A stretch of 32,065 nt of DNA, taken from positions 1-32,065 of the forward strand of contig DLBH01000008.1 of assembly GCA_002494165.1 (NCBI GenBank). The letters run 5' to 3'. Positions 17,061 to 25,688 of the stretch are shown here, piece by piece; positions within the stretch are counted from its first letter, which is position 1, and each line of letters begins with the position of its first letter. A program made the translations under genes and the position numbers. The stretch comes from Lachnospiraceae bacterium UBA7026 (GTDB taxonomy: Bacteria; Bacillota; Clostridia; Lachnospirales; Lachnospiraceae). The notes below the pieces were generated by a model. It ran no database searches. It worked only from the letters and a program-made list of their open reading frames with translations, and was not told the DNA's origin.

Positions 17061-17266
17061 GTGACTGCCGGCAGGCCTGGAATAGCTGATGGTAGTCTGG
17101 GCCACTGTTAGTGCCCGTTAATTGTGACTGCCGGCAGGCCTGGAATAGCTGATGGTAGTCTGGGCCACTGTCAGTGCCCGTTAATTGTGAGTCCCGGCAG
17201 GCCTGGAATAGCTGATGGTAGTCTGGGCCACTGTCAGTCCCTGCTGACTGTGAGTCCCGGCAGGCC
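17061..17266. repeat. 63-bp intergenic tandem repeat, about 3.3 copies
   Basis: Units start at 17061, 17124, 17187 and 17250 (the last truncated). The first two differ at one position, the third at a few more. Each unit holds short palindromes (CTGCCGGCAG in the first two, CAGGCCTG, CACTGTCAGTG in the second and third). The GC content is much higher than the AT-rich sequence that follows (about 17280-17620). Confidence 0.9.
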
Positions 17267-17524
17267 TTGAGAAGTGGAAAAACCAGACCATCACCTGTAT
17301 GTAGTGAAAGTCTTTGTACATATTGAGGCAGACAAGAATAAAAAAATTATAAAAAAGCAGGGAAAAAGCGAGAATTGTATTGACAAATCCCTGGATTCCC
17401 TTATTATTAATAATATCTTATATAAAAGAATTTATAAAAGTATAGAGATAAATAATAGCCCATATATATGCAATTATTATGAAGAAATGCCAAATATTCC
17501 TATGATATACCATAATAATTTATA

Positions 17525-17581
17525 AAATTTCCGACCTTTGGAAATTTAGTGAACTAAAGGAATTCCGACCCTGTGAAATTG
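17525..17581 (+). promoter_or_regulatory. Paired operator-like sites upstream of the sorbitol operon
   Basis: A perfect inverted repeat AAATTTCC-N7-GGAAATTT (17525-17547) is followed 34 bp later by a related copy (17559-17581), identical at 16 of 23 positions, both containing TTCCGACC. They sit just upstream of the putative -35, the usual position for activator sites. GutR is the obvious candidate ligand (inference). Confidence 0.6.
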
Positions 17582-17587
17582 AAGGCA

Positions 17588-17616
17588 TTAAATTTCCCCT
17601 CATTTTTTTTTATGAT
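17588..17616 (+). promoter_or_regulatory. Probable sorbitol operon promoter
   Basis: TTAAAT (17588-17593) and TATGAT (17611-17616) with a 17-base spacer. The poor -35 fits an activator-dependent promoter. The leader to the start codon is about 60 bases. Confidence 0.5.
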
Positions 17617-17682
17617 GTAAGCACATCGAAGGAGGAGACAGAAGAAACACATTCTGATCCCAAAGAAAAAAAGGAGGAGTAG

Positions 17683-18486
17683 ATGATGAATAACACATGG
17701 TTAGGTCTTGAAGGTTCCGTTGTGATTGTCACCGGTGGAGCATCAGGAATCGGAAAGCACGTTGTGGAGTGCCTGAAGAAAGTGGGAGCCAATCCGGTGA
17801 TCGTTGACATGAGTGTTGAGACCGGCAGCGAGATGGACGGTGCTTACTGTGTTAAGTGCAACGTAGCTGATGCGGAAAGCGTTCAGGCTATGGTGGACGC
17901 AGTGGTTGCCAAATACGGCAAGATTGACGCCCTGGTCAACAATGCAGGAATCAACCTGCCAAGGCTTCTTGTCGACGTGGCCGGAGAGAAACCGGAGTAC
18001 GAATTAAACGATGAGTCTTTCAGCAAGATGTTCAATGTCAATGTAAAGGGAGTCTTCTTATGTGCCCAGGCCTGCGCGAAGCAGATGCTCAAGCAGGGCA
18101 AGGGAGTGATCCTTAACATGTCTTCTGAGTCTGGTAAAGAAGGATCCCAGGGCCAGTCAGCCTACGCTGCAACTAAGGGCGCCGTTGACACCTTTACCCG
18201 CTCCTGGGCAAAAGAACTTGGAAAGTACAACATCCGTGTTCTGGCATGTGCTCCCGGAATCATGGAGGCTACCGGCCTTCGTACAGCAGCCTACAATGAA
18301 GCCCTTGCCTACACAAGGGGATGTAAGCCGGAAGATCTGTCCACAGATTATTCCAAGGTGATTCCTCTCGGACGCGACGGCAAGCTGGATGAAGTCGGCG
18401 AGCTGGTTTCTTATCTGGTATCTGACCGTGCAAGCTATATTGCGGGAACAACCGTCAACATTTCCGGCGGCAAGTCCAGAGGTTAA
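17683..18486 (+). CDS. srlD: Sorbitol-6-phosphate 2-dehydrogenase (SDR family)
   Basis: Oxidises sorbitol-6-phosphate to fructose-6-phosphate with NAD in the cytosol, feeding glycolysis. It is a classical short-chain dehydrogenase of 267 residues: cofactor loop TGGASGIG, the VNNAG strand, the catalytic Ser in NMSSESG, and Y-A-A-T-K (the YxxxK pair) near residue 165, ending with the usual C-terminal IAGTTVNISGG. The substrate is inferred from its place as the first gene of a complete glucitol PTS operon, the position of gutF in Lactobacillus casei. AAGGAGG precedes two adjacent ATGs (17683 and 17686); either may be used. Confidence 0.88.
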   Translation: MMNNTWLGLEGSVVIVTGGASGIGKHVVECLKKVGANPVIVDMSVETGSEMDGAYCVKCNVADAESVQAMVDAVVAKYGKIDALVNNAGINLPRLLVDVAGEKPEYELNDESFSKMFNVNVKGVFLCAQACAKQMLKQGKGVILNMSSESGKEGSQGQSAYAATKGAVDTFTRSWAKELGKYNIRVLACAPGIMEATGLRTAAYNEALAYTRGCKPEDLSTDYSKVIPLGRDGKLDEVGELVSYLVSDRASYIAGTTVNISGGKSRG

Positions 18487-18499
18487 ATGTTGGCGACCC

Positions 18500-18557
18500 G
18501 TTTAAGCTCCTGCAAGGCCGGGTCCAGAGCCGGCAAAGTGACGGAGCGGTCTTAAAC
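18500..18557 (+). other. Structured RNA segment between srlD and gutR
   Basis: GTTTAAGCTCC pairs with GGAG-CGGT-CTTAAAC around an inner GCCGG / CCGGC hairpin. No T run follows, so it looks like a stabilising, processing or attenuating structure rather than a terminator. Confidence 0.45.
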
Positions 18558-18642
18558 ACATCCCCCGGGAACTCCCGGCAGATGTTAAGAGAAAGAAAAG
18601 GTCAAGATAAAAACCAATTTAACGAGGAGGAGAACTGATCCA

Positions 18643-20571
18643 ATGAAAAAGCTTTTCAGCGATAACAGAATATCGATTATGCTTCAGACATTTCGAAATA
18701 ATCCTGTTGTTAAAGTCAGTGATCTTGCCTCGAGGCTGGGCGTCAGTGAGAGGACTGTCCGCAACGACATCAAGCAGTTGAACCAGGATTTATCCGGCTT
18801 CGCGGTGATCGAGGGAAAACAGGGTAAGTACAGTCTAAGAATATTCCGCCAGGATGAGTTCAGAGATCTTTACCGGAAACTGATTCAGACCGATGATTTC
18901 ATGAATTCACCTGGAAACCGAATGAACTATATCTTCGGCAGACTCATGCGCTCTGATGATCCGCTCCTGACCGACGAGCTGGCCTATGAGATGAATATCG
19001 GAAGAACGACCATCGTCAATGACCTGAAGAAGCTGAGGCAGCAGATTGAACCCTATGACCTCTCTATTGTGGGCAAGACCAGCAAGGGCCTGCTCTTGGA
19101 AGGGGAAGAGGACAAGATCCGGGAATATGTACTGGAAAATGTGTATCAGTCCATTTACCAGGATTACCCCATAGACCAGGATATCCTGGATATGGTGGAG
19201 GAGAAATTGAAGGAATACTCCTTTGACAGAAGAGTCAGGGAAAACTTCAAAAAGTCCCTGGTTCTCATGCTGGACCGCAGTCTGACAGGACATGGGATCG
19301 GGAATTTTTCCGCGAAGTATTACAATATGACCATTCTCCCGGTTTTTGAGATGGTCAGTAATCTGGTAGACCAGGTGGGAAAAATCCTCGGCACTGAATT
19401 TCCGGTGGAAGAGAAGCTGTTTGTCATGATTCCCATCATGGGTATGCGGACACCGACGGACATGGCGGAGATGAAGACCATTGCCCTGGACACCAACATC
19501 CTTCCCTTGATCGATAAGATCATGGAAAGGATCCGCCAGCAGATGGACATCACCATTGAATCCGATGATTTCGCAGAAGGTTTTCTCTATCATGTGATGT
19601 TTATGTTAAACCGGCTCAAATATAAGCTGAAGCTGAAAAATCCTCTTCTGGACGAACTGGTCAGCAAGTATCCCTTGGCCTATCAGATGGCCGGGATCGC
19701 CAGTGAGGTGATCAGGGATGAGTACAATCTCCTGGTCTCAGAAGATGAGAAAGGTTATCTCACAGCTTATTTCGGTGTTTTCCTGGCAGAGAATGATCTC
19801 AGACAGACCAAACCCTTCCGGGTGGCCGTGGTCTGTGGGTCCGGCCGGGTGACAGCCCAGCTGGTGGCTGTCCAGTTGAAAAAGGTTCTGGACAGTTCCG
19901 CCCAGCTCAGCCTTTTCTCTGATGAAAAGGTGACGGCAGACAAGCTGAATGAGTTTGATGTGGTTCTTACCACGGTAGACCTTCCCTTCAGCTGTGACCG
20001 GCCCATCATCCGGATCCGTGAGATCTTCAATGAGCGGGAGCTGCTCCACAAGATTGAGAAGGCAAAGTACTGGGACCAGGTGGAGATGCCTGTGGTCGAC
20101 AATAATTGGTTTGTGTTAAACGGCCTGCTTGACGAAGACCGCTTCTTCATCTTTGAAGAAGGACAAAGCTATGAAAACGCGGTCGCAATCATGGCAGACA
20201 GTCTGGCAGATATGGGCTATGTGGATGACGCCTTTCTGGACAGACTGATGGAAAGAGAACATAAAGGAACGATGGTATTTGACCGGTCCATCGCCTTGCC
20301 CCATACCCTGCAGTATGCCAATGACAGGCTGACCATGGCTGTGGGCGTCTGCGAGAAGGGACTGAGTAAAGATGGCAGCCAGGACATCCGGGTCATCTTC
20401 CTCATGGGACTCCCGGAGAACTCGGAGTCAGAGGACAATGACAACCTGTTGATCCGGATTTACGACGAGATCATTACCATCGCCCAGGACGAGAAACTAT
20501 TCACAAAGATTTCGAAAGCAGATTCTTTCGAAGAACTTCTCCGGGCCCTGTACCGACAGGCCGGAGAGTAA
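18643..20571 (+). CDS. gutR: PRD-containing transcriptional activator of the sorbitol operon
   Basis: A 642-residue BglG/MtlR-type regulator controlled by PTS phosphorylation. Domains in order: an HTH_11 winged helix (VSDLASRLGVSERTVRNDI, residues ~25-45), a second Mga-type HTH (ELAYEMNIGRTTIVNDLKKL, ~105-125), two PTS regulation domains (~175-290 and ~300-395), a GatB/EIIB-like domain (~400-490) with Cys in VVCGSG, and an EIIA-like domain (~495-640) with the phosphorylatable His in IALPHTLQYA. The DNA-binding modules and EIIA/EIIB tail make it a DNA-binding activator rather than an RNA antiterminator. It probably acts on the paired sites at 17525-17581. The start has AGGAGG upstream. It is not homologous to E. 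coli SrlR, a DeoR-type repressor. Confidence 0.88.
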   Translation: MKKLFSDNRISIMLQTFRNNPVVKVSDLASRLGVSERTVRNDIKQLNQDLSGFAVIEGKQGKYSLRIFRQDEFRDLYRKLIQTDDFMNSPGNRMNYIFGRLMRSDDPLLTDELAYEMNIGRTTIVNDLKKLRQQIEPYDLSIVGKTSKGLLLEGEEDKIREYVLENVYQSIYQDYPIDQDILDMVEEKLKEYSFDRRVRENFKKSLVLMLDRSLTGHGIGNFSAKYYNMTILPVFEMVSNLVDQVGKILGTEFPVEEKLFVMIPIMGMRTPTDMAEMKTIALDTNILPLIDKIMERIRQQMDITIESDDFAEGFLYHVMFMLNRLKYKLKLKNPLLDELVSKYPLAYQMAGIASEVIRDEYNLLVSEDEKGYLTAYFGVFLAENDLRQTKPFRVAVVCGSGRVTAQLVAVQLKKVLDSSAQLSLFSDEKVTADKLNEFDVVLTTVDLPFSCDRPIIRIREIFNERELLHKIEKAKYWDQVEMPVVDNNWFVLNGLLDEDRFFIFEEGQSYENAVAIMADSLADMGYVDDAFLDRLMEREHKGTMVFDRSIALPHTLQYANDRLTMAVGVCEKGLSKDGSQDIRVIFLMGLPENSESEDNDNLLIRIYDEIITIAQDEKLFTKISKADSFEELLRALYRQAGE

Positions 20572-20593
20572 ACTGGCGGAACGGAGGTTACAA

Positions 20594-21043
20594 ATGTCTA
20601 TTTTACAATTAGGACTGGTTGTGATTGGCGCTTTTTTAGTACAGGCAGCGCTGAGTATGATGCAGATGAAGCATTTTTCCAAGGAATTTGTCAAATTGAG
20701 AAGACAGGGAAAGGTAGCCTGTGGTAGAAAGGCCGGAGGCTTCCATGCCGGAGCGATCGTCATGTTCCTCCTGGATGACCAAGGCATCATCCGGGAAGGC
20801 AGAAAACTGGAAGGCGTGACCTGCGCGGCCAGAGTGCGTAACCTGCCCGGTTTTGAAGGTAAGTATATCGGCAGCCTCAAGGCATCCGACGGGCCCAAGG
20901 GACACAAAAACCTTTGCAAGGCCATCGAGGATGCGGCTCTCTCCTACAATAAATTTGTTGCGGGAGAAGAGATTGAGCAGCCGGCGGCACCCCTTACCAA
21001 AATCGGTCGTTCCGCGAAGACCCTGATCACAGGAAGAGTATAA
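20594..21043 (+). CDS. gutM: Glucitol operon activator protein GutM
   Basis: A 149-residue protein with an N-terminal transmembrane helix (LQLGLVVIGAFLVQAALSMM) followed by a cytosolic domain containing GGFHAGAIVMFLLDDQG, a hallmark of GutM/SrlM. E. coli GutM is 119 residues; the extra length is a C-terminal tail. GutM assists activation of glucitol operons, in Gram-positives alongside the PRD regulator. It starts 22 bases after gutR with GGAGG upstream. Confidence 0.88.
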   Translation: MSILQLGLVVIGAFLVQAALSMMQMKHFSKEFVKLRRQGKVACGRKAGGFHAGAIVMFLLDDQGIIREGRKLEGVTCAARVRNLPGFEGKYIGSLKASDGPKGHKNLCKAIEDAALSYNKFVAGEEIEQPAAPLTKIGRSAKTLITGRV

Positions 21044-21058
21044 GAAAGGCGGAAAGAT

Positions 21059-21616
21059 ATGGATATTTTAGTAAAATTAGCGTCTGGTTTCATGAATTTA
21101 TTTACCCTCGGCGGCGAGCAGTTTATGAGCTGGGTAACAGGAATCATCCCTACCATCGTAATGCTCCTGGTACTTATGAACGCCATCATCGCTCTGGTTG
21201 GTGATGAGGCAGTGGCAAAGCTGGCCCGGGTCAGCGCAGGAAACCCCATTCTCCGGTATGCGGTACTTCCCTTTGTAAGTGCCTTCATGTTAGGAAACCC
21301 CATGGCACTTTCCATCGGAAAATTCTTCCCGGAGTTCTACAAACCCTGCTACTACGCATCAGCAACCTATCATTGCCACACAAACAGCGGTATTTTCCCG
21401 CACATCAACGCATCTGAGATCTTTATCTATCTCGGAATCGCCAATGGTATCACCCAGCTGGGTCTGGATACGGCACCCCTGGCAATCCGTTACCTGCTTG
21501 TTGGTATCGTTGCCAATTTCATCTCCGGATATGCGACAGAGTTTACCACCAGGTACGTGGAAAAGCAGCAGGGCAAGACCCTCAGCAGAGAATTCAAGGT
21601 TGCCCACAATAATTAA
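21059..21616 (+). CDS. srlA: PTS glucitol/sorbitol EIIC (SrlA)
   Basis: An integral membrane subunit of the sorbitol permease. The 185 residues match the usual SrlA length (~187). It has about four hydrophobic segments, starting with TGIIPTIVMLLVLMNAIIAL, and the family block M-L-G-N-P-M-A-L-S-I-G-K-F-x-P-E-F-Y-K-P and the YHCHTNSGIFPHINASE loop. It lies 15 bases after gutM and precedes srlE. Confidence 0.92.
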   Translation: MDILVKLASGFMNLFTLGGEQFMSWVTGIIPTIVMLLVLMNAIIALVGDEAVAKLARVSAGNPILRYAVLPFVSAFMLGNPMALSIGKFFPEFYKPCYYASATYHCHTNSGIFPHINASEIFIYLGIANGITQLGLDTAPLAIRYLLVGIVANFISGYATEFTTRYVEKQQGKTLSREFKVAHNN

Positions 21617-21679
21617 TCCGGTTTGTATCTTAAGATGTCATATAACCACGGAATGTTCATAATATAGGAGGAGAAATTC

Positions 21680-22717
21680 ATGGCAGAATATAGATCCATT
21701 AAAGTAGAAAAAGGTTCAGGCGGATTTGGTGGCCCACTGATCATCACTCCCACTGAGAAGAAAAATAAAGTTATGTATATCACAGGCGGCGGCGCAGAGC
21801 CAGAGTGCCTGAAAAAGATCGTTGACATTACCGGCCTCATTCCGGTAAACGGTTTCAAGACCAACTGTCCTGAGGACGAGCTGGCCCTGGTAATCATCGA
21901 CTGTGGCGGAACCCTTCGCTGCGGTATCTATCCCCAGAAGCGTATCCCTACCATCAATACAAACCCGGTAGGTAAGTCCGGTCCTCTGGCCAAGTTCATC
22001 GTGGAAGATATCTACTGTTCCGGTGTTACTTCCAAGCAGATCTCTGCTGTAGACGGCAGCGAGGTGCCGGTTCAGACCGCGGAAGAGAATATCACGGAAA
22101 TGGAAGATAATGTGGAAGCCATCAAGAAGGACGGCGGTGCCAAATTTACCGCTGACATGAAGGTTTCCGAGACCCTGGCAGCCCAGGAGAAAAAGAGCCT
22201 GATCACCGTGATCGGTCTTGGCGCAGGTAAGGTTGTAAATACCTTCTACCAGGCAGCAAGAGATGCCATCCAGACCTGTATCACTACCCTGCTCCCCTTC
22301 ATGGCTTTCGTATCCATGCTGATCGGTATCATCAACGGATCCGGATTCGGTAACGCTTTCGCTTCCCTGCTGACACCTCTGGCAGGTAACGTGTTCGGCC
22401 TTGTGATCTTAGGTATCATCTGTTCCATTCCTGGTCTTTCCGCCCTCTTAGGACCTGGTGCCGTTATCGCCCAGATCGTTGGTACCCTGGTTGGTGCCGA
22501 GATCGGTAAGGGTAACATCGCTCCTTCCCTGGCTCTTCCGGCTCTTTTCGCCATCAATACCCAGGGTGCCTGCGACTTCATTCCTGTAGGTCTGGGTCTT
22601 GCTGAGGCTGAGACAGAGACCATCGAGGTTGGTGTTGTTTCCGTAATGTACTCCAGATTCCTCACAGGATGGATCCGTGTAATCATCGCCTACTTCGCAA
22701 GCTTCGGTCTTTACTAA
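21680..22717 (+). CDS. srlE: PTS glucitol/sorbitol EIIBC (SrlE)
   Basis: A two-part subunit. The N-terminal ~170 residues form the EIIB domain, with the phospho-acceptor Cys most likely C75 in [14 protein letters not shown]. The C-terminal half (~195-345) holds the remaining membrane helices of the permease, including the [17 protein letters not shown] and [17 protein letters not shown] segments. It transfers phosphate from SrlB to incoming sorbitol. At 345 residues it is slightly longer than E. coli SrlE (319). GGAGGAG lies before the start. Confidence 0.92.
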   Translation: MAEYRSIKVEKGSGGFGGPLIITPTEKKNKVMYITGGGAEPECLKKIVDITGLIPVNGFKTNCPEDELALVIIDCGGTLRCGIYPQKRIPTINTNPVGKSGPLAKFIVEDIYCSGVTSKQISAVDGSEVPVQTAEENITEMEDNVEAIKKDGGAKFTADMKVSETLAAQEKKSLITVIGLGAGKVVNTFYQAARDAIQTCITTLLPFMAFVSMLIGIINGSGFGNAFASLLTPLAGNVFGLVILGIICSIPGLSALLGPGAVIAQIVGTLVGAEIGKGNIAPSLALPALFAINTQGACDFIPVGLGLAEAETETIEVGVVSVMYSRFLTGWIRVIIAYFASFGLY

Positions 22718-22758
22718 GAAGGATTGTCATTCTTACATTTTTCAAAACTGAAATGGGA

Positions 22759-22812
22759 TTTAAGAGGATTCCATAGTGAAAGGTATCCGGACATTGTGGA
22801 ATCCCTCTTAAA
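22759..22812 (+). other. Hairpin between srlE and srlB
   Basis: TTTAAGAGGATTCCA pairs with TGGAAT-C-CCTCTTAAA, leaving one bulged base and a loop of about 23 bases. The lack of a following T run argues against a terminator; an mRNA processing or stability element is more likely. Confidence 0.6.
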
Positions 22813-22889
22813 GCAATAGAAAATGTCATTCATTTAAACAGCTACATTAACATGCTGCACAACAAGCTACATCAAATGGAGGAAAAAAG

Positions 22890-23255
22890 ATGAAGGTTAT
22901 ATATGAAAATAAGGTGAAAGGTCTTGGAGCCTTTGTAGATGCTTTTGAATCTGAGAGAATGTTTATCCTTTTTGGCGACAATGCACCGCCGGAACTGAAG
23001 GACTATACTTATCATGTAAGTGTTAACCCCATCAACGGAACCATCGCTGCAGGCCAGTACCTGGTAGTTGGCAACCAGGAGTACAAGATCATCGCTGTGG
23101 GAACAGAAGCTCCTGTTACCTTAGCCGGCCTTGGCCACTGCACCATCCGTTTCAACAACAGTGAGACCGTGGACATGCCCGGCAGCATCCATGTGGAGGA
23201 CAAGCCCATGCCTGCCATCGGTGTCGGCACTGAGATTAAGATCATAGAGAAATAA
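22890..23255 (+). CDS. srlB: PTS glucitol/sorbitol EIIA (SrlB)
   Basis: A cytosolic phosphocarrier that receives phosphate from HPr and passes it to SrlE. The 121 residues match the family length (~123). His42 in DYTYHVSV aligns with the phosphorylated His of E. coli SrlB (F-I-H). Other family blocks: ITFR/MFILFGDNAP near residue 25-33, G-H-x-T-I-R-F, and the M-P-G-S-I-H-V-E turn. It is the last gene of the operon, separated from srlE by 172 bases with a hairpin, so its level may differ from the membrane subunits. Confidence 0.92.
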   Translation: MKVIYENKVKGLGAFVDAFESERMFILFGDNAPPELKDYTYHVSVNPINGTIAAGQYLVVGNQEYKIIAVGTEAPVTLAGLGHCTIRFNNSETVDMPGSIHVEDKPMPAIGVGTEIKIIEK

Positions 23256-23321
23256 GTATATAAACCGTATAATACATATCATTACTTAAGGAAAATAAGC
23301 AGCGTATAATGCTAATCTTGT

Positions 23322-23408
23322 GGCCGGCTGCCATTATGTGAAGATCAGGATAATGGATATCCACAATATCCACAGATAAGATTCCTGGCTTTGTAAAGGC
23401 AGCCGGCC
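23322..23408. other. Inverted repeat downstream of srlB
   Basis: GGCCGGCTGCC (23322-23332) and GGCAGCCGGCC (23398-23408) are perfect inverted copies. Between them TGGATAT-N5-ATATCCA (23354-23372) forms a second hairpin. It may be a terminator region without a T run or a structured 3' end of the sorbitol transcript. Confidence 0.45.
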
Positions 23409-23574
23409 GGGTGAAAGCTTTTATGCATACGTACCCATTAATCAATTTCAGGTCCGGAGCCTGGGACCGGCAGGAGGAAAGGCCCAAAGACTACTGCCAG
23501 TCTTAAGATTTTCCCGGCTAAAAGCCACAGCCGGAAAAACCGGTCCGGATTAGTATCTCCCTTCTTTAAATTTA

Positions 23575-23631
23575 GGAAAAAGGATTTCATTGTCATGTCT
23601 ATGCCCAACATGACTTTGAAATCCTTTTTCC
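23575..23631. terminator. Long bidirectional hairpin, terminator-like
   Basis: Arms of about 24 bases (GGAAAAAGGATTTCA-TT-GTCATGT and its complement with a TT/TT mismatch) surround a loop of about 9 bases and have A/T runs at the base. The rest of the 670-base gap 23256-23927 holds no convincing gene. Confidence 0.6.
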
Positions 23632-23927
23632 GTGTGCAGGCTGGAAGAATCTGACAGTTCAGGCCTCTTCCTCCTTTCAGCCGGCTCTGGGCCAGAAGGA
23701 ATCCCGCGAATAATCCGGGCCATGGAGACGGTCTTTCCGGCCGGTCCGGGCTAAAGGGAAGATTGGCAAAACCCAGGCCCTGCAGGTCTCCCCCAGTTGG
23801 TCCCGGGGTCAAAGATAGCCGCTGATGTTGACCGTGGCAGGGTCAGGATGCTAAGATAGGATGGATGTAAAAATGCAGCGGCTTACACTGGCTAATGCCT
23901 GTGATCAGGCAGGGGGAAAGTCACTTT

Positions 23928-25457
23928 ATGAACAGGACCAGAAACGCAGGGCGGAATATGTTTTTCGGCCTTTTATTAAATCTATACAGAACATTGATTC
24001 CCTTTGTGATCAGGACAGTCATGATCTGGAAGCTGGGGGAAGAATACACAGGTCTTAACGGTCTGTTCAGTTCTCTTCTGCAGCTTTTAAGCCTGGCAGA
24101 GCTGGGTGTGGGAGCGGCCATGGTCTACAGTATGTACCGGCCTGTGGCAGAGGGGGACCAGGCCAGGATCTGTGCCCTTCTCGGCCTTTACCGGCGTTAT
24201 TACCGCCGGATAGGTCTCTTCATCCTGGGCCTGGGAGCCGCTCTGACCCCGGCCGTTCCCCGGCTGATTCACGGGGACCTGCCCGGGGATATGAATATTT
24301 ATGTCTTATATTTGCTCAGCCTCATGTCCACGGTAGTCAGCTACTGGCTTTTTGCCTACAGGACCAGTCTGCTGACGGTTCACCAGCGGACAGACCTGGC
24401 CAGCAAGCTGGAAATCGTCTCCAAGACGGTCCAGGTCATCCTGCAGCTTTATGTTTTAATTGTCCTGGAAAATTATTATTTATTCCTTGCGGCAGAGATT
24501 CTTTCAAAAATTATTCTGAATCTGATGACCGGATGGCTGACCCGCCGTCTTTATCCCTCCTTCAAGCCGGCCGGAAGCCTGGCCAGGGAAGAGGAAAAGG
24601 CGGTGAATCTGCGGATCAGGGACCTCTTTAGCTCCCGCTTTGCGGCAAAGGTGACAGAGGAGGCGGATGCCATTGTGATCTCGGCCTTTCTGGGTCTGGT
24701 TGCCCTGGCCAGGTACCAGAATTATTTTCTGGTCATGGCAGCGGTAATCAGGATTTTTGAGGTGATATTTTCTTCAGTTATGAGTGGTCTGGGCAACAGT
24801 CTGATCCTGGAAGCAGAGGAGAAGAATTACCGGAATCTGCAGAAATTTACCTTTCTGTTTCTCTGGCTGCTGGCCTTTGCCAGCCCCTGTTTTCTCTGCC
24901 TTTACCAGCCCTTTATCCGGCTGTGGCTGGGGGAAGGGGCCCTCATGCCCATGGCCCTGGTTTTCTGCCTGACCATCTATTTTTTTATCTATGAAGTCAA
25001 CCGGCTGCTCAACACCTTCAAAGATGCGGCAGGACTATGGAGAGAGGATAAATGGAAGCCTCTGACCTCGGCCCTGGTAAATATTGTTCTTAACCTGGCA
25101 ACAGTCCGGATCTGGGGCCTCTATGGGGTCATTCTCTCTACGGTGGCCGCCTTTGGCCTGGTAGAGATTCCCTGGCTGCTGCGCAATCTTTTCCGCTACC
25201 TTTTCCAGCCCTTCAGGCGGGGATCTTATAGCAGGGAATTACTGGGATATATGGCAAGTTCCCTGGCGGTCACTCTGGCCTGCGGCTTTGTCAGTCGGCT
25301 TATTTATGCTCGTCTGGCCCATCCCCTGCAGCAGCTGCTGGCCGGCCTGCTGGTCTGTCTCCTGCTGCCTGCAGCGGCCTATGCCGGAATCTACCACCGC
25401 CGGCAGATTTTCAGGGACAGCCTCGCCTATCTGGTCAGACTCTTGCCGGGAAAATGA
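23928..25457 (+). CDS. Polysaccharide flippase (Wzx/MATE-like, MOP superfamily)
   Basis: An integral membrane protein of 510 residues with roughly 12-14 helices, resembling lipopolysaccharide/oligosaccharide translocases. The N-terminus N-R-T-R-N-A-G-R-N-M-F-F-G-L-L-L-N and the following RTVMIWKLGEEYTGLNGLF are characteristic of the Gram-positive sugar flippase group, where the loop Y-x-G-L-N-x-L-F recurs. It would move lipid-linked oligosaccharides across the membrane for capsule or wall polysaccharide. The ATG at 23928 is chosen because AGGGGGAAAG lies just upstream and the family N-terminus begins there; an in-frame ATG at 23895 has no ribosome site. No other polysaccharide gene is adjacent; the nearest glycosyltransferase is at 98-1117. 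Confidence 0.85.
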   Translation: MNRTRNAGRNMFFGLLLNLYRTLIPFVIRTVMIWKLGEEYTGLNGLFSSLLQLLSLAELGVGAAMVYSMYRPVAEGDQARICALLGLYRRYYRRIGLFILGLGAALTPAVPRLIHGDLPGDMNIYVLYLLSLMSTVVSYWLFAYRTSLLTVHQRTDLASKLEIVSKTVQVILQLYVLIVLENYYLFLAAEILSKIILNLMTGWLTRRLYPSFKPAGSLAREEEKAVNLRIRDLFSSRFAAKVTEEADAIVISAFLGLVALARYQNYFLVMAAVIRIFEVIFSSVMSGLGNSLILEAEEKNYRNLQKFTFLFLWLLAFASPCFLCLYQPFIRLWLGEGALMPMALVFCLTIYFFIYEVNRLLNTFKDAAGLWREDKWKPLTSALVNIVLNLATVRIWGLYGVILSTVAAFGLVEIPWLLRNLFRYLFQPFRRGSYSRELLGYMASSLAVTLACGFVSRLIYARLAHPLQQLLAGLLVCLLLPAAAYAGIYHRRQIFRDSLAYLVRLLPGK

Positions 25458-25500
25458 GCAAGAACTTTTTTTGTAAGAGGAGATGACAGGGCAAAATACC

Positions 25501-25615
25501 GACTTGCAGCTATGGTCGGAAAAAAGGAAAACCAGCTTATAGCCATGGGCTTAAAAAGTGGAAATCAGCTTGCAGCTATGGCCTGAAAAAATATGAACTT
25601 GCGGCCTGGCCCTAT
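25501..25615. repeat. Degenerate 33-bp intergenic tandem repeat
   Basis: CTTGCAGCTATGG-like units start at 25503, 25536 and 25569 (period 33), with a partial one at 25598. The array lies just ahead of the ROK gene. Confidence 0.65.
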
Positions 25616-25688
25616 ATGGTATAAAATAATAATTTAATAAAAATATTAAGAAAACTATAGTTTCGACGGAAATAGTCAGGGGGAAAAC

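Noticed and set aside
17061..17266. CRISPR-like array
   Set aside because: Units are contiguous 63-bp tandem copies without unique spacers, and no cas gene is present.
17061..17290. A minus-strand frame open through the 63-bp repeats with a 21-residue period
   Set aside because: The open frame follows from the multiple-of-three period; I found no start codon or ribosome site in frame.
17274..17525. An 83-residue open frame (GTG start) in the AT-rich stretch before the sorbitol operon
   Set aside because: No ribosome site, biased composition (Ile, Asn, Lys, Tyr) as expected from AT-rich DNA, and no recognisable family.
23438..23812. A 124-residue minus-strand open frame in the gap before the flippase
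   Set aside because: Pro/Gly-rich translation without domains, crosses the long hairpin, and lacks a good ribosome site.
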